Origin: Lentisphaerota bacterium | Lineage (GTDB): Bacteria; Verrucomicrobiota; Kiritimatiellia; RFP12; JAAYLN01 | Reading direction: 5' to 3' | Length of the DNA: 18,360 bases | NCBI GenBank assembly: GCA_012514915.1 | Contig: JAAYZJ010000086.1 | Location: forward strand, 1-18,360 | In this document: positions 15,245-18,360 of the stretch, piece after piece | Position numbering within the stretch: the first letter of the stretch is position 1 | Layout of the letters: every line of letters starts with the position of its first letter | Position numbers and translations under genes: made by a program | The notes under the pieces: model-generated | What the model was told of the DNA's origin: nothing | Seen by the model: the letters and a program-made list of their open reading frames with translations, nothing else | Database searches by the model: none

Positions 15245-15724
15245 TCAAGCAACGGGAAAGCGATAGCGCTGTTCGAAGGGGAAGGCGTGCTCCAGGTGGC
15301 GCACCACCGGCTCGCCGCCCTCCGGCGTGCCGACCACCTCGACGACGTCAAACCGGTAGCACCCCCGGGGGTAGTGCGCCTGGCGCAGGTAGGCGGCCGC
15401 GGCGCGGCACAGCGCATGGCGCTTGCGGGCATTGACCGCCGCCGACGGGCGTCCGTAGGCCTCGCTGCGCCGCGTCTTGACCTCGACGAACACCAGCAGG
15501 TCGCCGCGCCGGGCGACGATGTCGAGCTCGTCGCGCCGGTTGGGGCGCACCCGCCGGCCAAGCACCTCGAACCCCGCCCGCTTCAGGTGCTGTGCCGCGA
15601 CCGCCTCGCCCCAGCGCCCGGCTTCGGCACGGTCCGGCACGGCGGCGGGGCCGGCATGACGGCGTTCCCGCCAGCAGCCGAACGCGTCGGCGAACCGGCC
15701 ACGCAGAAGGTGCAGCAGATTCAT
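15245..15724 (-). CDS. yraN: YraN family (UPF0102) nuclease-fold protein
   Basis: The 159-residue product matches the YraN/UPF0102 family, which has a restriction-endonuclease-like fold with PD-(D/E)xK-type residues but no established role. Visible family marks are GRWGEAVAAQHLKRAGFEVL (37-56) with E40, DELDIV (65-70) with D68, VFVEVKTR (78-85) with the E81/K83 pair, then YRFDVVEV (123-130). About 35 extra residues precede the conserved core; no closer in-frame start is obviously better. The gene sits directly after rnhB, a common pairing, and the two overlap as ATGA (start 15724, rnhB stop 15721-15723), so they are translationally coupled. It is the last gene of the leftward housekeeping operon before the LacI-type gene on the same strand. 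Confidence 0.93.
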   Translation of the reverse strand: MNLLHLLRGRFADAFGCWRERRHAGPAAVPDRAEAGRWGEAVAAQHLKRAGFEVLGRRVRPNRRDELDIVARRGDLLVFVEVKTRRSEAYGRPSAAVNARKRHALCRAAAAYLRQAHYPRGCYRFDVVEVVGTPEGGEPVVRHLEHAFPFEQRYRFPVA

Positions 15725-16377
15725 GACGGTTCGGCGGGAAACAAGCCGGGCTGGAGTACATCGCCCACGGGTTGGAAGGAGCGGCGGTGGACCGGGGTGG
15801 CCCCGTGCCGCCGCAGGGCGAGGAGATGCGCCCGCGTGCCGTACCCTTTGTTGGCGGCCCAGCCATACGCGGGATAGTCGGCGTCGAGCCGGTTCATGAG
15901 CTGGTCGCGGAACACCTTGGCGACGACGGAAGCGCCCGCGATCAGCAGGCTCCGCCCGTCGCCCTGCACGATCGCCGTCGATGGACAGGGAAGCCCCGGG
16001 ACCGGCAGACCATCGATGAGCGCGTGGTCGGGAAGCGGCATTCCCAGAGCCAGCAGGGCGCGTCGCATGGCTGCATGGGTCGCGGCCAGGATGTTGACGC
16101 GGTCGATCTCGTCGGGGTCAGCCTGTCCGATTCCGATGCGGACGCCGGGCCAGGCCCGCAAGAGGGTGGCGAATCCCTCGCGGCGGCGCGCGGTCAGCCG
16201 CTTGCTGTCGGTCAGGCCGGCCAGTTCGCGGTGCGCCAATGCCGCGATGATCGCCTGCGGGATGACGACCGCGCAGGCGACCACGGGACCGGCCAGCGGT
16301 CCCCGCCCCACCTCGTCGACGCCCGCCAGCACTCCGCCGGGCCGCCGGCGCCAGTATGCCTGCTCGAACGCGAGCAT
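15721..16377 (-). CDS. rnhB: Ribonuclease HII
   Basis: The 218-residue enzyme removes RNA from RNA-DNA hybrids and cuts at single ribonucleotides misinserted in DNA. All four expected metal-binding acids are visible: D21 and E22 in AGVDEVGRGPLAGPV, D122 in ALIDG, and D158 in GASVVAKVFRD. LTDSKRL (55-61) and KGYGTRAH are further RNase HII signatures. The length is normal for the family. ATG 16377 is the first start before the conserved core and follows the rplS stop after 29 bases. The rplS-rnhB-yraN order is a well-known arrangement in many bacteria. Confidence 0.96.
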   Translation of the reverse strand: MLAFEQAYWRRRPGGVLAGVDEVGRGPLAGPVVACAVVIPQAIIAALAHRELAGLTDSKRLTARRREGFATLLRAWPGVRIGIGQADPDEIDRVNILAATHAAMRRALLALGMPLPDHALIDGLPVPGLPCPSTAIVQGDGRSLLIAGASVVAKVFRDQLMNRLDADYPAYGWAANKGYGTRAHLLALRRHGATPVHRRSFQPVGDVLQPGLFPAEPS

Positions 16378-16406
16378 GGCCCACCCGCCCGGCCGCGCGC
16401 GGCGGC

Positions 16407-16751
16407 TCAGGCCTCGCGCAAACGAGCCTTCTTACCGCCGAGCTGGCGGAGATAGTACAGCTTCGCGCGGCGCACGCGGGCCGAACGCTCGATCTCGATC
16501 TTCTGCACGTAGGGCGAGTGGACGGGAAACACCTTCTCCACGCCGACGCCGTATGAGATGCGGCGCACGGTGAAGGTCTCGGTGCTGCCCGAGCCGTCGC
16601 GCGCCAGCACCACGCCGGCGAAGACCTGCACGCGCTCCTTGTCGCCTTCCTTGATCTTGACGTGCACGCGAACCGAGTCGCCGATCTTGAACGCCGGGAC
16701 ATCGCTCTTCAGCGCTTCGGCGTTGATTGCATCCAGTATTTTGCCCTGCAT
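16407..16751 (-). CDS. rplS: 50S ribosomal protein L19
   Basis: The 114-residue protein has the L19 signature: FKIGDSVRVHVKIKEGDKER, then FAGVVLARDGSGSTETFTVR, the ISYGVGVEKVFPVHSPYVQK block, and RRAKLYYLRQL near the end. L19 lies at the interface between the 30S and 50S subunits. Translation starts at ATG 16751 with AGGAGA at 16759-16764, seven bases upstream. The 64-base gap from trmD contains a run of seven T on the coding strand but no convincing stem before it, so read-through from trmD is expected. Confidence 0.97.
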   Translation of the reverse strand: MQGKILDAINAEALKSDVPAFKIGDSVRVHVKIKEGDKERVQVFAGVVLARDGSGSTETFTVRRISYGVGVEKVFPVHSPYVQKIEIERSARVRRAKLYYLRQLGGKKARLREA

Positions 16752-16815
16752 GGCCTCATCTCCTCTTCAAATGCGTCAATCGGTCCGCGACAGCCGCATG
16801 AAAAAAACTACCAAC

Positions 16816-17565
16816 CTACGTCTCTGACCGCCTGCCCCGCAGCGCGCGCTGGCGTGGGCGCACCGGCCCGCGGTCGGTTTCCGGCAGCAGGTCGGGTCGC
16901 CGCCTGGCGGTCGCCCGCAGTGCCCGCTCCCGCCGCCAGGCGGCGACCGCTTCGTGGTCGCCGCCCTGCAACACCGCCGGTACGCGCATGCCCCGGAAGA
17001 CCGGCGGCCGCGTGTACTGCGGGTGCTCCAGCAAATTCTCCGTGAACGATTCGTCCCGCGTGGCCGCTTCGCCGCCGCCCAGCACGCCGGGCAGCAGCCG
17101 GACCACCGCATCCACCACCACCGCCGCGGGCAACGCGCCGTTCGTCAGCACATAGTCGCCGATCGAGAGTTCGTCGGTGACCAGCGCCTGGCGCACCCGC
17201 TCGTCGATCCCCTCGTAGTGCCCGCAGACCAGAATCAGATGTCGCTCGCGGGCCAGCCGCCGCGCCTGCGCCTGGTCGAAACGCCGCCCGGCGGGCGTCA
17301 TCAGAATCACCCGTGTTCCCGGCCGCCGCAAGGACTCGACCGCCTCGAAAACCGGCTCGGGCTTCATGACCATCCCCGGACCGCCGCCGTAGGGGCGGTC
17401 ATCGGCCGTCCGCCGGGAATCCTGCGCGAAATCCCGCAAATCCACCAGCTCGATGCGTGCCGCCCCGAGCCGCGCGGCCCGCCGCATCATGCTCTCCTCG
17501 ATGAATCCCTTGAACATCGCGGGAAACAGCGTGATGACATCGATCTGGACCGGTTCGCCGCTCAC
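16816..17565 (-). CDS. trmD: tRNA (guanine37-N1)-methyltransferase
   Basis: The 249-residue SPOUT-class enzyme methylates G37 next to the anticodon, preventing +1 frameshifting. It shows IDVITLFPAMF at the start, RPYGGGPGMVMKPEP (57-71), LVCGHYEGIDERV (112-124), LSIGDYVLTNGALPA (133-147) and the catalytic-loop aspartate D171 in RDESF. The block usually reading GGELPA is NGALPA here (142-147), a change I associate with the PVC lineage from memory. Translation starts at GTG 17565 with GGGAG at 17573-17577. It lies 23 bases after rpsP. In most bacteria rimM separates these two genes, but it is absent here. Confidence 0.96.
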   Translation of the reverse strand: MSGEPVQIDVITLFPAMFKGFIEESMMRRAARLGAARIELVDLRDFAQDSRRTADDRPYGGGPGMVMKPEPVFEAVESLRRPGTRVILMTPAGRRFDQAQARRLARERHLILVCGHYEGIDERVRQALVTDELSIGDYVLTNGALPAAVVVDAVVRLLPGVLGGGEAATRDESFTENLLEHPQYTRPPVFRGMRVPAVLQGGDHEAVAAWRRERALRATARRRPDLLPETDRGPVRPRQRALRGRRSET

Positions 17566-17588
17566 CGCTGCGCTCCCGCAGACTCGGA

Positions 17589-17846
17589 TCAGACCGTGGC
17601 CGCGGACGCCTTGCCAGCTCGCTTGATCAGGCTGGCGACGGTTTCGGACACCTGGGCGCCCTGTCCCTGCCAGTAGCGGATACGGTCCAGATCCAGCGCA
17701 TAGTTCTCACCCTTGCGCTTGGGATCGTAGGAACCGACGATCTCAATAAACCGCCCGTCGCGGGGGAAACGGGTATCCGTGACCAGCACGCGATAGGCCG
17801 GCTTGTTGTTGCATCCGGTTCTGCTGAGTCTAATCGTGACTGCCAT
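17589..17846 (-). CDS. rpsP: 30S ribosomal protein S16
   Basis: The 85-residue protein reads MAVTIRLSRTG, then PAYRVLVTDTRFPRDGRFIE and VGSYDP, the core of S16, an assembly protein of the small subunit. The frame stays open nine codons further upstream, but those codons do not fit the family. ATG 17846 gives the canonical MAVTIRL start with GGAGAAAG (17853-17860) as Shine-Dalgarno. It is the first gene of the rpsP-trmD-rplS-rnhB-yraN run. A candidate promoter begins 26 bases before the start codon. Confidence 0.96.
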   Translation of the reverse strand: MAVTIRLSRTGCNNKPAYRVLVTDTRFPRDGRFIEIVGSYDPKRKGENYALDLDRIRYWQGQGAQVSETVASLIKRAGKASAATV

Positions 17847-17871
17847 GTGCTTCTTTCTCCAGAAAACCTTC

Positions 17872-17901
17872 ATCTTACGCCATGTGAACCCCTGTTGACA
17901 A
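17872..17901 (-). promoter_or_regulatory. Candidate sigma-70-type promoter of the rpsP operon
   Basis: On the minus strand TTGTCA (17901-17896, five of six matches to the -35 consensus) is followed after 18 bases by TAAGAT (17877-17872, four of six to the -10). It lies in a locally AT-richer gap directly before rpsP, the expected place for this operon's promoter. The spacer is one base longer than ideal. Confidence 0.5.
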
Positions 17902-17903
17902 GT

Positions 17904-17933
17904 TCAAAACGACAGCAGTCAAAACGACAGCGG
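17904..17933 (+). repeat. 15-base tandem direct repeat next to the rpsP -35 box
   Basis: Two adjacent copies, TCAAAACGACAGCAG (17904-17918) and TCAAAACGACAGCGG (17919-17933), differ at one base. They end two bases upstream of the predicted -35 box in the rpsP reading direction and lie between the glycerophosphodiesterase stop and the rpsP promoter. On the minus strand each carries CTGTCGTTTTGA. They could bind an activator, or be a chance duplication. Confidence 0.7.
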
Positions 17934-17949
17934 TGTTCCGGCGCGTGGT

Positions 17950-18360
17950 TCAAGAAGCCGACGCCAGCCCGGCGGCCAGCAGGGCACGGGGATCGTCGGT
18001 GATGATCCGCTCCACGCCGAGGCTAATCCAGCGGCGGGCCTCTTCGGGATCGTTGACCGTCCAGACGCCGACGTGGATCCGGCTCTCGACCGCCTGCGCC
18101 ACCAGCCCGGGAGTCAGCGACGGGAGGCTGCAGTGAATCCAGGGGAGGTGCAGCTCCCGCGCCCGCGTCAGCACGTCCGGCGCGGTGCCGATAAGGGCAA
18201 GCGAGACCTCGGGGGCGAGGCGCCGCACCGCGTCCAGGGCCTCGGCATCGAACGACGAGACCATATCCCGGGCCGTCCGGCCGTAATGGAGCAGCAGCCG
18301 CGTCACGGCCGCGGCGACCGGCAGGCCGGACGGGGAGCGCTTGATCTCGATGTTGAGCGA
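17950..18360 (-). CDS. Glycerophosphodiester phosphodiesterase, C-terminal part (5' end outside window)
   Basis: The frame is open to the right edge, giving the last 136 codons of a gene whose start lies beyond the window. The first visible residues, SLNIEIKRSPSG, are the NxEIK motif of the GDPD TIM barrel, with a metal-binding glutamate. Then come MVSSFDAEALDAVRRLAPEV, the usual SSF block, and near the end HVGVWTVNDPEEARRW and GVERIITDDP, the last strands of the fold. These enzymes split glycerophosphodiesters into glycerol 3-phosphate and an alcohol. A GTG at 18306 could be mistaken for a start but lies inside the conserved domain. The catalytic HRG motif would be upstream and is not visible. 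The stop is TGA at 17952-17950. Confidence 0.93.
   Translation of the reverse strand, partial: SLNIEIKRSPSGLPVAAAVTRLLLHYGRTARDMVSSFDAEALDAVRRLAPEVSLALIGTAPDVLTRARELHLPWIHCSLPSLTPGLVAQAVESRIHVGVWTVNDPEEARRWISLGVERIITDDPRALLAAGLASAS

Noticed and set aside
13757..15877. 706-codon plus-strand open frame crossing the DUF4838 end, the LacI-type gene and yraN
   Set aside because: It runs antisense to two recognised genes and out of frame with a third; the composition is that of a shadow frame.
16392..16403. Perfect palindrome GCCGCGCGCGGC between rplS and rnhB
   Set aside because: It has no loop, is not followed by a T run, and such strings are expected by chance at this GC content, so I did not call a terminator.
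16800..16806. Run of seven A (T on the coding strand) between trmD and rplS
   Set aside because: No stable GC-rich stem precedes it on the minus strand, and rplS downstream is normally co-transcribed, so a terminator is not supported.
17847..17873. Nine extra codons before rpsP (MKVFWRKKH)
   Set aside because: S16 proteins normally begin with MAVTIRL, and the Shine-Dalgarno at 17853-17860 lies inside this stretch, so it is leader sequence.

Overview
The window is GC-rich and gene-dense, with a bacterial core gene set and large secreted glycoside-hydrolase-like proteins. The DUF4838 protein, the GH106-like enzyme, the trmD motif NGALPA and the absence of susC/susD genes suggest a Kiritimatiellota/Verrucomicrobiota/Lentisphaerota-type (PVC) bacterium with a Gram-negative envelope. 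That placement is inferred; there is no rRNA gene or lineage marker to prove it.

Left side (1-2708, + strand): the 3' end of rho, then trigger factor (tig), whose ribosome-binding site overlaps the rho stop, then a short lysine 2,3-aminomutase-like radical SAM gene that starts inside tig.

Middle (2755-11719, + strand): four tightly packed genes. They are a 1150-residue secreted protein with a putative TIM-barrel glycosidase core; a predicted outer-membrane beta-barrel protein with a proline-rich linker (GTGA overlap); a class I SAM-dependent methyltransferase; and a 1006-residue GH106-like glycosyl hydrolase with no signal peptide (TTGA overlap, TTG start). Two of the three internal junctions are stop/start overlaps using non-ATG starts, which points to a translationally coupled operon. 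A 142-base gap containing a perfect AAACGTTT dyad then leads to a secreted DUF4838 protein (11862-14180). It converges on, and overlaps by 4 bases, a LacI-family regulator (14177-15190, - strand). Together 2755-15190 looks like a glycan-utilisation locus: one envelope-located enzyme candidate and one DUF4838 protein outside the cytoplasm, a cytoplasmic GH106-like enzyme, and a LacI-type sensor. No transporter is visible, and the substrate (perhaps rhamnose- or uronate-containing) is a guess.

Right side (15245-18360, - strand): a housekeeping operon read leftwards, rpsP-trmD-rplS-rnhB-yraN. It lacks rimM between rpsP and trmD. A candidate promoter with a 15-base tandem repeat next to its -35 box precedes rpsP. 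The right edge holds the C-terminal part of a glycerophosphodiester phosphodiesterase gene.

There is no stretch above 300 bases without a gene. I see no tRNA or rRNA gene, CRISPR array, insertion sequence or convincing intrinsic terminator.
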